A stretch of DNA of 9,181 nucleotides from Clostridia bacterium. GTDB taxonomy: Bacteria > Bacillota > Clostridia > Oscillospirales > CAG-382. The translations under genes were made by a program, and so were the position numbers. The notes below the pieces were generated by a model. That model saw only the letters and a list, made by a program, of their open reading frames with translations, searched no databases and had not been told where the DNA came from. Every line of letters begins with the position of its first letter. Position 1 is the stretch's first letter. Positions 1-6,799 of this stretch are shown here, piece by piece. The stretch is taken from NCBI GenBank assembly GCA_017560285.1, contig JAFYOG010000011.1, forward strand, positions 1 to 9,181, given 5' to 3'.

Positions 1-1
1 A

Positions 2-1096
2 TTAAACGTTAAATCTAAACAGAACAACGTCGCCGTCGTTCATAACGTATTCCTTGCCCTCGCTGCGAACCAAGCCTGCCTCTTTGCAAGCGGTTAACGA
101 GCCCTTTTCTATAAGGTTATCGTAGGAAACAACCTCGGCGCGAATAAATCCACGCTCGAAATCAGAGTGAATTTTACCTGCCGCACCGGGTGCCTTGGTG
201 CCCTTTTTAATAGTCCAAGCGCGAACCTCGGGCTCGCCTGCGGTAAGGAAGGAAATTAAGCCCAACAAAGCATAGGATGCTTTAATAAGCTTATCCAAGC
301 CTGTTTCGGAAACACCCAAATCTTCAAGATACGCCTGCTGTTCTTCCTCGTCAAGGTCGCCCAATGCCGCCTCGGTTTCGGCGCAAACTGCAATAATTTC
401 CGCATCCTCGCCCACAATGTGGTTCTTCAACGCTACGTAATATGGGTTTTCCTCGGGGTCCTTGGTTAAATCGTCCTCCGAAACGTTGGCGCAATAAATA
501 ATAGGCTTTGCAGAAAGCAGGGGAACGGTTTTGAGCAATTCTGCCTCGCTTTCGTCAAGGGGAACGTTGCGGGCGGAAATACCCTTGGTAAGCTCGGCGC
601 AAACGCGCTTTAAAACCTCTGCATCAACAAGCGCACTCTTATCGCCCTTGCCTTGCTTTGTAAGCTTATCTATTTGTCTTTCCAGCATTTCTATATCCGA
701 TAAAATAAGCTCGGTGTTAATGGTTTCCACGTCGCGAACAGGGTCAACCGAATCTTCAACGTGAATAATCTTACTGCCGCCGAAGCAACGCACAACGTGA
801 ACGATGGCGTCAACCTCGCGGATGTGGGAAAGAAACTTGTTGCCCAAGCCCTCGCCTTGGGATGCGCCCTTAACCAAGCCCGCAATGTCAACAAACTCTA
901 CGGTAGCGCGAGTAAGCTTTTTGGGGTTGTAAAGCTTTGCAAGATTATCTAATCTTTCGTCAGGCACGGGAACCACACCCACGTTGGGGTCGATAGTACA
1001 GAACGCATAGTTTGCGCTTTCTGCCCCTGCCTTGGTTAATGCGTTAAAAAGTGTGCTTTTGCCCACGTTGGGCAAGCCTACTATACCTAATTTCAT
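2..1096 (-). CDS. ychF: Redox/ribosome-associated Obg-family ATPase YchF
   Basis: This 364-residue protein has the full length usual for YchF/OLA1, a universal P-loop protein that binds ribosomes and, unlike most Obg-family members, prefers ATP to GTP. The G1 loop GLPNVGKST is at residues 7-15 and the G3 motif DIAG at 70-73, followed by [14 protein letters not shown]. The usual NKxD guanine-specificity motif is replaced by NVSE at 204-207, the family signature for ATP preference. A charged, probably coiled-coil helical insertion spans about 128-172, and a C-terminal TGS domain spans about 282-364 ([19 protein letters not shown], ending in [11 protein letters not shown]). The ATG at 1094-1096 is preceded by AAGGAG (plus-strand 1106-1111) at 9 nt. 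The stop codon occupies positions 2-4, so the gene is complete. It is transcribed away from the regulator gene and is not functionally linked to the sporulation operon. Family assignment is essentially certain; the cellular role is known only from homologues. Confidence 0.97.
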   Translation of the reverse strand: MKLGIVGLPNVGKSTLFNALTKAGAESANYAFCTIDPNVGVVPVPDERLDNLAKLYNPKKLTRATVEFVDIAGLVKGASQGEGLGNKFLSHIREVDAIVHVVRCFGGSKIIHVEDSVDPVRDVETINTELILSDIEMLERQIDKLTKQGKGDKSALVDAEVLKRVCAELTKGISARNVPLDESEAELLKTVPLLSAKPIIYCANVSEDDLTKDPEENPYYVALKNHIVGEDAEIIAVCAETEAALGDLDEEEQQAYLEDLGVSETGLDKLIKASYALLGLISFLTAGEPEVRAWTIKKGTKAPGAAGKIHSDFERGFIRAEVVSYDNLIEKGSLTACKEAGLVRSEGKEYVMNDGDVVLFRFNV

Positions 1097-1137
1097 ATAT
1101 AAAATCTCCTTAACATTTCACAATAAGACCAATCAAC

Positions 1138-1166
1138 AGTATAATACATTCTTCCTAAATATGCAA
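1138..1166 (-). promoter_or_regulatory. Probable sigma-A promoter of ychF
   Basis: Read on the minus strand, TTGCAT (plus 1161-1166) lies 17 bp from TATACT (plus 1138-1143). Each hexamer matches four of the six sigma-A consensus bases. Transcription would start near plus 1131-1132, giving a leader of about 35 nt that contains the AAGGAG site of ychF. This is inferred from sequence only. Confidence 0.65.
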
Positions 1167-1228
1167 TATATAATTTTGTGTAATATTTTTACGCATAAAA
1201 AGTTAAACAAAAGTTTATAATATAAAAT

Positions 1229-1255
1229 AAAAAATCCCTTGACAAATGGGTTTTT
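1229..1255. repeat. Imperfect inverted repeat over the regulator -35 box
   Basis: The arms AAAA-T-CCC (1231-1238) and GGG-T-TTTT (1248-1255) pair with one T/T mismatch around a 9-nt centre that contains most of the -35 hexamer. It could be a protein-binding site that controls the promoter, or a chance product of the A- and T-rich flanks. It does not resemble the spaced direct repeats typical of OmpR/PhoB regulators. Confidence 0.25.
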
Positions 1256-1267
1256 CGGTGTTATTAT
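1239..1267 (+). promoter_or_regulatory. Strong sigma-A promoter of the response regulator
   Basis: A perfect TTGACA (1239-1244) is separated by exactly 17 bp from TATTAT (1262-1267), a near-ideal housekeeping promoter. AT-rich sequence upstream (about 1205-1235) could act as an UP element. Transcription would begin near 1274, leaving a 5' leader of roughly 57 nt before the GTG start at 1331. The strength of the promoter, together with the biased codon usage of the gene, suggests constitutive and fairly high expression. Confidence 0.8.
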
Positions 1268-1330
1268 AGGGTTGTAAAGTGAATTTGTGTTAAAAACCTA
1301 TTTGTTAAATAAAAGGAGTTACCCCAAACT

Positions 1331-2023
1331 GTGGCAACTAAAATTCTTGTAATTGACGACGACGTTAATATTTGCGACCTTCTTCAAATGTATTTAGAAA
1401 AAGAGGGTTACGAGGTTCGCACCGCCAACGACGGCGCAGAGGGCGTTACCGCTTTTAGAATGTACGAACCCGATATGGTTCTGCTTGATATTATGCTTCC
1501 TCAAAAGGACGGTTGGCAAATCTGCCGCGAAATACGCGAGCAATCCTCCAAGCCTATAATTATGATAAGCGCCAAGGGCGAAACCATCGATAAAGTTTTG
1601 GGCTTAGAGCTTGGTGCAGACGATTATATCGTAAAACCCTTAGATATGAAGGAAGTTTTTGCCCGCATTAAGGCTGTTCTTCGCCGCTATGCAAAGAACG
1701 ATACCCACGACGGCGAGCTTATAAAGTTCGACAACTTAGAAATTTCCCGCCAAAAGTACGAGCTTAAGGTTTGTGGCAAGGTTGTTGATCTTCCCCCCAA
1801 GGAATTAGACCTTCTTTATTTCCTTGCATCTAACTATAACCGCGTTTTCACCCGCGACCAATTGTTAGATAAGGTTTGGGGCTTCGATTACCTTGGCGAC
1901 AGCCGTACCGTAGACGTTCACATTAAACGCCTTAGAGAAAAGTTAGAGGGCGCCTCTGAAAAATGGAGTCTAAAAACCATTTGGGGCGTTGGCTACAAGT
2001 TCGACGTTGTTTCCGAAAACTGA
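1331..2023 (+). CDS. OmpR/PhoB-family response regulator transcription factor
   Basis: This 230-residue protein is a two-domain DNA-binding response regulator. The receiver domain (about 4-120) has the acidic pocket IDDD at 8-11, the phospho-acceptor Asp53 in LLDIMLP, the switch residue Ser80 in IIMISAK, and Lys102 in GADDYIVKP. The C-terminal winged-helix domain (about 127-226) has the family features PPKELDLLYFLASN, TRDQLLDKVWG, the recognition-helix signature SRTVDVHIKRLREKL and a GVGYKF wing. The GTG start at 1331 gives the usual N-terminus. AAGGAG at 1313-1318 sits 12 nt upstream, a long spacing, but no better start is available. The gene stands alone between its own promoter and its own terminator with no kinase gene beside it. 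Ten of its 13 arginine codons are CGC, unlike the genes downstream. The target genes and the stimulus cannot be read from the sequence. Confidence 0.95.
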   Translation: MATKILVIDDDVNICDLLQMYLEKEGYEVRTANDGAEGVTAFRMYEPDMVLLDIMLPQKDGWQICREIREQSSKPIIMISAKGETIDKVLGLELGADDYIVKPLDMKEVFARIKAVLRRYAKNDTHDGELIKFDNLEISRQKYELKVCGKVVDLPPKELDLLYFLASNYNRVFTRDQLLDKVWGFDYLGDSRTVDVHIKRLREKLEGASEKWSLKTIWGVGYKFDVVSEN

Positions 2024-2067
2024 TTATTTCACTTCTTCAATATAAATTAAGTTTCCTTTCTTAAATT

Positions 2068-2106
2068 AAAAAAAGAAATGCGCAGACGAGGCGCATTTCT
2101 TTTTTT
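2068..2106 (+). terminator. Intrinsic terminator after the response regulator
   Basis: A perfect inverted repeat pairs 2068-2083 (A-rich, ending GAAATGCGC) with 2091-2106 (GCGCATTTC followed by seven T residues) around a 7-nt loop. The GCGC core plus the T tract is a classic Rho-independent terminator. The A tract on the left arm means it could also terminate minus-strand transcription. It separates the regulator transcript from the sporulation unit. Confidence 0.9.
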
Positions 2107-2115
2107 GCTTTTTTG

Positions 2116-2140
2116 CCCTTCCCAAAGGGGTTCTTTTTTT
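2116..2140 (+). terminator. Possible second, weak terminator or upstream hairpin
   Basis: CCCTT (2116-2120) can pair with AAGGG (2125-2129) around a 4-nt loop, and GTTC plus seven T residues (2134-2140) follow. The stem is only 5 bp, so this is at most a backup to the strong terminator just upstream. It lies within the 72 bp in which the promoter of the sporulation unit should be found. Confidence 0.4.
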
Positions 2141-2177
2141 ATGCCAATGTGCATAAACATAAAACAAAAAAGTGGTG

Positions 2178-3728
2178 ATGTTTATAAAATCAAAAGCGAA
2201 TATTATATTAAAATCCGCCGCGTGGATGACGGTTCTTTCGTTGGTAAACAAGCTGTTAGGCGTGTTTTTGCGGCTGTTTATGGCAAGCCGTATCGGCAGC
2301 GAGGGTATGGGGCTTTATCAGCTTATTCTAAGCGTTTATACAATGTTTTCTACCTTTGCCACCGCAGGGTTTACGGTTTCGGTTTCCCGACTTATTGCCG
2401 AAAAGGACCAACGAAGCGGCGGCGATGCAAGATTGCTGTTTAGAAATTCCTTTATCTCAAGCTCGGTAATAAGCGCAGTTGCCACGGTGTTAATGCTTGT
2501 GCTTGCCGATACTTTCGCGGTGCGGTTCCTTGGCGATGCCCGTTGTGCCGCGCCCTTGCGTATTTTGGCGTTAAGTATGCCCTTTATGGCGCTTGCCGCC
2601 TGCCTAAAGGGTTGGTTTATTGCAAAGCTAAAAGCTATTGTAACGGCATCGGCATCGCTGTTCGAGCAAATAGTAAAAATCGCGGTTATTGCGCTGTTTC
2701 TAAACGTGTTTTTGGTAAACACAAGTGATATAGGCGCACTTTGCACAGGCATAGTGGCAGGGGTTACAATTTCCGAGATGTGCTCCTTCACTTATCTGTT
2801 CCTGTTTAAATATCTGCCAAGCCGCAAGCAAAAGCAAACCGATATTCCCACCGAAAGCAAAAAAGACAGTATGCGGTCGCTTATAAGCGTTACCGCCCCC
2901 ATATCGCTTTCGGTTTACGTTACAAGCGTTCTGCACACCGCCGAAACCCTGCTTATTCCCTTCGTGTTCGAAAGCTATTCCGGCGATAGGTCCTATGCTT
3001 TATCGCGGTTCGGAATGATAAGGGGAATGGTGGTTCCCGTGCTGTTCTTCCCCTTTGCCTTTTTGGCAAGCCTTGTTTCGGTATGTACCCCCGAAATAAG
3101 CCGATTAAATCTTTTGCCCGACCGCAAACCGCTTTTTGCAAAAATATCCTCGCTAATGTCATTGGTTTCGGTAATCTCGGTGGCGGTGGGGGGCTTGTTC
3201 TTCTTTTTGCCAAGCCAAATCGGCAACGCCTTTTACCCCAACGAAAACACTGCATACGCAATAAGAATACTTGCTCTTGTAACCCCTTTTATGTATGCGG
3301 AAACCGTTTCCGACGGAATGCTTAAAGCCATCGGCGAACAGGTTCAAACCCTAAAGTTTTCGGTGTATAATTCGGTCCTTAGGGTGGTTTTAATACTGTT
3401 TTTCGTATCTAAAACAGGCGATAACGGATATTTGTGGCTGTTGGTAATATCAAACAGCTTTACCTATTTTTTGTGCCGCCGAAGGTTATATAAGGCAACC
3501 GGTGTAAAGCCAAGGGTTTATACCGATATTCTGTTGCCGTTAATTTCGGCAATAATAGGCGGAATTACCGCCGTAACGGCGTTAAATGCGTTAGATTTTA
3601 ACAGCGACACCGCATCCTGCATTGCGGGCACGGCTATATACCTGGGCGTGTTCGGGCTGCTTATGGTTTTGCTTGCCTATAATCGGTTTAAAACAAATAT
3701 TCTTAGGTTAAGAGGTAAAAATGCTTAA
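2178..3728 (+). CDS. SpoVB-like polysaccharide/lipid-precursor flippase (MOP superfamily)
   Basis: This polytopic membrane protein of 516 residues matches the length of SpoVB (about 518) and has the roughly 14 hydrophobic segments of the MOP/MATE-like flippases that include MurJ, Wzx and SpoVB. The N-terminal block has the hallmark NKLLGVFLRLFMASRIG then GSEGMGLYQL (about residues 24-49). A basic hydrophilic loop (PSRKQKQ... about 216-233) divides the two halves. SpoVB-type proteins are thought to move lipid-linked peptidoglycan precursors for spore cortex. I chose the ATG at 2178; in-frame GTG codons at 2172 and 2175 directly precede it, and no clear Shine-Dalgarno site serves any of the three. 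The gene follows a terminator and ends 8 nt inside spoIIIAA, so it leads the spoIIIA unit and is probably co-expressed in the mother cell. Being a flippase of this family is near certain; orthology to spoVB, rather than to another paralogue, is inference from length, signature and context. Confidence 0.88.
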   Translation: MFIKSKANIILKSAAWMTVLSLVNKLLGVFLRLFMASRIGSEGMGLYQLILSVYTMFSTFATAGFTVSVSRLIAEKDQRSGGDARLLFRNSFISSSVISAVATVLMLVLADTFAVRFLGDARCAAPLRILALSMPFMALAACLKGWFIAKLKAIVTASASLFEQIVKIAVIALFLNVFLVNTSDIGALCTGIVAGVTISEMCSFTYLFLFKYLPSRKQKQTDIPTESKKDSMRSLISVTAPISLSVYVTSVLHTAETLLIPFVFESYSGDRSYALSRFGMIRGMVVPVLFFPFAFLASLVSVCTPEISRLNLLPDRKPLFAKISSLMSLVSVISVAVGGLFFFLPSQIGNAFYPNENTAYAIRILALVTPFMYAETVSDGMLKAIGEQVQTLKFSVYNSVLRVVLILFFVSKTGDNGYLWLLVISNSFTYFLCRRRLYKATGVKPRVYTDILLPLISAIIGGITAVTALNALDFNSDTASCIAGTAIYLGVFGLLMVLLAYNRFKTNILRLRGKNA

Positions 3729-4632
3729 CTCTGCAACGGAAATAATTTTTAAATATCTGCCTATGCGCATTTCCAAAGCAATAAACGGGCTTCCGCCCCG
3801 GTGCATAGAAAGCCTAACCGAAATAAGATTGCGGGCAAATATGCCCTTATCGCTTACCGCCGAGGGCAAAAATATGTTTATAACCCAAAACGGCAGTGCT
3901 TGCAGAATAAACCGCGGCATCTGCACCACCAAAGAGGAGCTTGCCGAATGCCTGCGCAGGCTAACCCAAGGGTCGCTTTACAGCTACGAGGAATATATCG
4001 CCCAAGGCTATATTCCCCTTGCCGAAGGGGGCCGAGCAGGGGTATGCGGTACCGCGGTGTTAAAAAACGGCAATATAGCGGGGTTTGCGGATATAAGCTC
4101 TGTAAACCTGCGCCTGCACCGTTTTTTGCCCGATATAGCGTTGCCCTTGGCAGAGCATTACCAAAAGCACGGCGTTGCGGGCACCCTTGTTTGCGCCCCG
4201 CCGGGGCTTGGGAAAACAAGCTTTTTGCGCAGTATTGCCTATTTGCTTTCGGTTGGCAGGGTTATAGAACCCTTAAGAATAGCCCTTGCCGACGAACGGC
4301 AAGAGCTTGCCGCCGCTTTACCCAAAAACGGGATAATAGATTACGTCGCCAACGCGCCCAAGGCAGATGCAATAACCCTTTTAACCCGCACCATGGCGCC
4401 CCAAATAATTATCTGCGACGAAATTTCCCCTAACGAGTGCCTTTCGGTGTTAGAATCGCAAAACACGGGTGTAACCTTTATCGCTTCGGCGCACTGCACC
4501 CACCCGAAACAGCTTTTAAAACGGGGCAGAATGGGGCTGATGCTGGAATCCGGCATATTCCCGCTGTGCGTAATTTTGGGCTATAACCAAGGCTATACCT
4601 GCCAAATTGCCCCAACGAGGTCGCTTTTATGA
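3721..4632 (+). CDS. spoIIIAA: Stage III sporulation protein AA, secretion-type ATPase
   Basis: SpoIIIAA is the cytoplasmic ATPase of the SpoIIIA-SpoIIQ channel and is related to type II/IV secretion ATPases. The protein has 303 residues, near the usual length. The N-terminal domain carries EIRLRANMPL (34-43) and the conserved block YSYEEYIAQGYIPLAEGGRA (87-106) with GVCGTAV. The Walker A loop is APPGLGKTS at 159-167, DER is at 191-193, the Walker B segment IIICDE is at 229-234 after RTMAPQ, and the sensor-like segment ASAHC is at 255-259. Two departures from the family are visible. The first Walker A glycine is alanine, and the usual GxRTDVLD stretch before CPKAE is replaced by a shorter NGIIDYVANAPKAD (203-216). 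The ATG at 3721 has AGAGGT at 3711-3716 and overlaps the flippase gene by 8 nt. Identity is secure from motifs and gene order; whether the altered motifs affect ATPase activity is open. Confidence 0.95.
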   Translation: MLNSATEIIFKYLPMRISKAINGLPPRCIESLTEIRLRANMPLSLTAEGKNMFITQNGSACRINRGICTTKEELAECLRRLTQGSLYSYEEYIAQGYIPLAEGGRAGVCGTAVLKNGNIAGFADISSVNLRLHRFLPDIALPLAEHYQKHGVAGTLVCAPPGLGKTSFLRSIAYLLSVGRVIEPLRIALADERQELAAALPKNGIIDYVANAPKADAITLLTRTMAPQIIICDEISPNECLSVLESQNTGVTFIASAHCTHPKQLLKRGRMGLMLESGIFPLCVILGYNQGYTCQIAPTRSLL

Positions 4633-5114
4633 GCCTTTTGGGAGCCTTGCTTTTAACCGCGGGGGCTTATTTCGGGGGCATTATTATAGCCCGCTCCTTT
4701 GCCGAAGAGCTTTATGCCATCGACGGTGTTTTAGAGCTTTTAGATTATATGCAAACCCGCATAGAAAGCCTAAAAACACCCCTTTATCAGCTGTTTTGCG
4801 ATTGTGCACAGCCATATCTGGAATCGGTTGGATTTTTGCCTATGCTAAGGTCAAGCCCCGCCCAAATAAATTCGCTGTGGCAAAGCGCAACCGAGCTTTT
4901 GCCCTTAAGCCAAGCCGTAAAAAAAGAGCTTTTGCTGTTGGGGGAAAGCTTGGGGGATTTGCCCTTAGAGGAACAGCAAAAAAGAATATCCCTTTGCATA
5001 AACAGCCTAAAAAGCCAACAAAAAAATATTGCTTCCTCGTTGCCCAAAAGGCAAAAAGGGGTACGCACCACCGCCTTGCTTATAGGGGCGGTAATATCTA
5101 TATTACTTATATAG
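4629..5114 (+). CDS. spoIIIAB: Stage III sporulation protein AB
   Basis: SpoIIIAB is a small membrane protein related to GspF-type platform proteins of type II secretion. It is expected to dock the SpoIIIAA ATPase at the mother-cell face of the outer forespore membrane. This copy has 161 residues, slightly shorter than the roughly 170 of Bacillus. A hydrophobic N-terminal helix (about 3-22, LLGALLLTAGAYFGGIIIAR) is followed by a mainly helical cytoplasmic body with the typical LLDYMQTRIESLKTPLYQLF (about 38-57), LGESLG (about 105-110) and a C-terminal hydrophobic anchor (about 147-161, ending ISILLI). The ATG at 4629 overlaps the spoIIIAA stop as ATGA, and CGAGG at 4616-4620 sits 8 nt upstream. 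Sequence conservation in this family is low, so the call rests on topology, size and its position between AA and AC. Confidence 0.93.
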   Translation: MSLLGALLLTAGAYFGGIIIARSFAEELYAIDGVLELLDYMQTRIESLKTPLYQLFCDCAQPYLESVGFLPMLRSSPAQINSLWQSATELLPLSQAVKKELLLLGESLGDLPLEEQQKRISLCINSLKSQQKNIASSLPKRQKGVRTTALLIGAVISILLI

Positions 5115-5126
5115 AAAGGTAAAAAA

Positions 5127-5321
5127 ATGGGAATATCCTTAATTTTAAAAATTGCGGGAATAGGGCTTATTGTGGGGGTCGCCTGCCAAATATTGCAAAA
5201 AAACGGCAGGGACGAGCAGGCAACCTTCGTAACCGTGGCGGGTGTAATTATCGCCATGCTTATGCTTGTAAACGAAATAAGCGGTTTGTTTTCGGCGCTT
5301 AAAAGCGCATTCGGGCTGTGA
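5127..5321 (+). CDS. spoIIIAC: Stage III sporulation protein AC
   Basis: This 64-residue integral membrane protein has the standard SpoIIIAC length. It has two transmembrane helices (about 3-23 and 35-58) joined by a short polar loop, KNGRDEQATF (25-34). The stretch LKIAGIGLIVGVACQILQKNG (7-27) is typical of the family. SpoIIIAC and SpoIIIAD are related in fold and are thought to form part of the polytopic core of the channel. AAAGGT (5115-5120) lies 6 nt upstream of the ATG, and the end overlaps spoIIIAD as GTGA. Confidence 0.95.
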   Translation: MGISLILKIAGIGLIVGVACQILQKNGRDEQATFVTVAGVIIAMLMLVNEISGLFSALKSAFGL

Positions 5322-5698
5322 ACGCCTTTTCCGCTTGCGCCCTTGCGGTAACCGCGGCGGTGATAATTTCGGTGCTAAAGGGCATAAGCCCCCTTATGGC
5401 CAATATCGCATCTGCGGTGGCAGGGGTGGTAATTCTGGTCTATATAATTAACGGAATAACCCCCTTTTTGGATTTTGTAAGAAAAACCTCTGCCGAAAGC
5501 GGTATAGGCGCTTATTTCGGAATAATGCTAAAGGCGGTGGCAATATCGCTGTGCTGCAAGGCGGGGGCGGAAATCTGCCGCGATTGCGGCGAAAACAGCC
5601 TTGCTTCTAAGCTGGAATTAGCGGGCAAGGCGGGGATATTGCTGTTAAGCCTGCCCCTTTTGGGCGGAATATTAAGTATGGCAAAGGATATGCTTTAA
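5318..5698 (+). CDS. spoIIIAD: Stage III sporulation protein AD
   Basis: This 126-residue polytopic membrane protein matches the usual SpoIIIAD length of about 130. Hydrophobic segments lie at about 5-21, 28-46, 66-82 and 104-120. The conserved C-terminal block SLASKLELAGKAGILLLSLP (94-113) is diagnostic. It starts with GTG, whose last two bases form the spoIIIAC stop, and no Shine-Dalgarno site is visible, so translation is probably coupled to spoIIIAC. An ATG start would delete the first transmembrane segment, which supports the GTG. An unusual cluster of cysteines (79, 80, 87 and 90) lies just before the conserved block. It is expected to act with AC and AE in the membrane core of the channel. 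Confidence 0.95.
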   Translation: MNAFSACALAVTAAVIISVLKGISPLMANIASAVAGVVILVYIINGITPFLDFVRKTSAESGIGAYFGIMLKAVAISLCCKAGAEICRDCGENSLASKLELAGKAGILLLSLPLLGGILSMAKDML

Positions 5699-6799
5699 AT
5701 GAAAAGGATTTTGGCGGCTTGCGCCCTTGCGGTTTGCTTTATCTGCTTTTTTGCCCCAAGGGCTTACGCCTATACCGATAAAACCACACAGGATATAGCC
5801 CATTCCACGGGGGCAAGCCAAATAGAAGCCGAGCATCTTAATAACAAAGAGCTAAACGGCGAAAAAAGGGTAAACCTTTTTCAAAAGGTATGGCAGATAA
5901 TAATCCAAAGCTTAAAAGGGAATTTGCCTGCCGTAACCAAATCTGCAGGGCTTATTTTGTGTATGCTTATACTTTGCTGTGTAATGCACGCGCTAAAGTT
6001 CGATAACAGCCAAGCCCTCGATACAGCGGTGGGGTTTATATCGGTTTTGGTGCTTTCGGCAACGGCATATTCGGTGCTTTATAACCTTTTTGTGCTTGTA
6101 AAAGCGGCAATGGAAACGGTTTCGCTAACCATGGCAAGCCTTTTGCCCACCATGGCGGCGCTGTATTCCTATGGGGGAAGCGTGGCGGCGGGGGCAACGT
6201 CGGTTTCGGGGTTAAGCGTGTTTCTTTCCATACTTTCGCTTATCTGCACAAAGGTGCTGCTGCCGCTTTTGCAAATCTGCTTTGCACTTGCCTTAACGGG
6301 TGCGTTGCCCAACGGAATAAACCTTTCGGCGGTAACCAACCTTGTAAAAACCACCGCCACCACTCTTTTGGGCTTTGCCTTTACGCTTTTATCCTTTCTG
6401 CTGTATTTTCAAACCACCGTTGCCGCCGCAAGCGATAACTTCGTCGCCCGAAGCGTGCGCTTTGCCTCGGGAAGCTTTATCCCCATAATCGGCGGTGTTC
6501 TGGGCGATGCATCCCGCACGGTGGCGGCATCGGTTTCGGTAATAAAGGGCACCGTGGGCACGGCAGGGGTGGTGCTGGTGCTTTCTGCGGTATTGCCTAT
6601 GGTAATTTTAACCCTGCTTTATAAGCTTGTTTTTAGCTTTTCCGCCGCGGCGGCAAAAAGCTTGGGGTGCGAACGGGAATCGGTCTTGCTATACGACCTA
6701 AGCGGAATTATAAGCATACTTTTGGCGTTAACAATCGGCGCGGGCTGTGTTTGCATTATCGGCTTGGCGGTGTTTGTAAAGGTGGGGGTGCAGGTATGA
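5699..6799 (+). CDS. spoIIIAE: Stage III sporulation protein AE
   Basis: SpoIIIAE is the large polytopic subunit of the SpoIIIA channel in the outer forespore membrane. This copy has 366 residues, somewhat below the roughly 400 of Bacillus. It begins with a clear cleavable signal peptide (lysine/arginine at 2-3, hydrophobic core about 4-19, PRAYA then cleavage near 24/25), a short extracytoplasmic stretch, and then about seven or eight transmembrane segments. The most conserved block, RFASGSFIPIIGGVLGDASR (254-273) followed by TVAASVSVIKG, is intact. The ATG directly follows the spoIIIAD stop, and AAAGGA (5683-5688) is 10 nt upstream. The 3' end overlaps spoIIIAF by 4 nt. Confidence 0.96.
   Translation: MKRILAACALAVCFICFFAPRAYAYTDKTTQDIAHSTGASQIEAEHLNNKELNGEKRVNLFQKVWQIIIQSLKGNLPAVTKSAGLILCMLILCCVMHALKFDNSQALDTAVGFISVLVLSATAYSVLYNLFVLVKAAMETVSLTMASLLPTMAALYSYGGSVAAGATSVSGLSVFLSILSLICTKVLLPLLQICFALALTGALPNGINLSAVTNLVKTTATTLLGFAFTLLSFLLYFQTTVAAASDNFVARSVRFASGSFIPIIGGVLGDASRTVAASVSVIKGTVGTAGVVLVLSAVLPMVILTLLYKLVFSFSAAAAKSLGCERESVLLYDLSGIISILLALTIGAGCVCIIGLAVFVKVGVQV

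Noticed and set aside
2141..2165. A possible sigma-E or sigma-K type -10 element (CATAAACA at 2152-2159) upstream of the flippase.
   Set aside because: Only part of the sigma-E -10 consensus matches, and the expected -35 position falls in a T tract with no ATA core. The sigma-K pattern CATAnnnTA also fails. A sporulation promoter is expected here, but I cannot place it.
2078..2443. An open frame of 121 codons starting in the terminator and overlapping the flippase.
   Set aside because: It begins inside a terminator stem, encodes a basic, tyrosine- and arginine-rich shadow peptide, and overlaps a well-supported gene in another frame.
3655..3690. TATAAT at 3678-3683 just upstream of spoIIIAA, as an internal promoter.
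   Set aside because: The position 17 bp upstream reads GGCTGC, nothing like TTGACA, and the site lies inside the flippase coding sequence. A chance match is more likely.
3801..4433. A 210-codon frame on the same strand inside spoIIIAA.
   Set aside because: Its composition is typical of a frame-shifted shadow (very rich in Arg, Pro and Cys), with no domain resemblance. spoIIIAA covers it fully with intact motifs.
6667..6795. An upstream ATG that would lengthen SpoIIIAF by 43 residues.
   Set aside because: The extension is basic and non-hydrophobic ahead of the first membrane helix and lies within spoIIIAE. The ATG at 6796 has a good ribosome site and an ATGA overlap.
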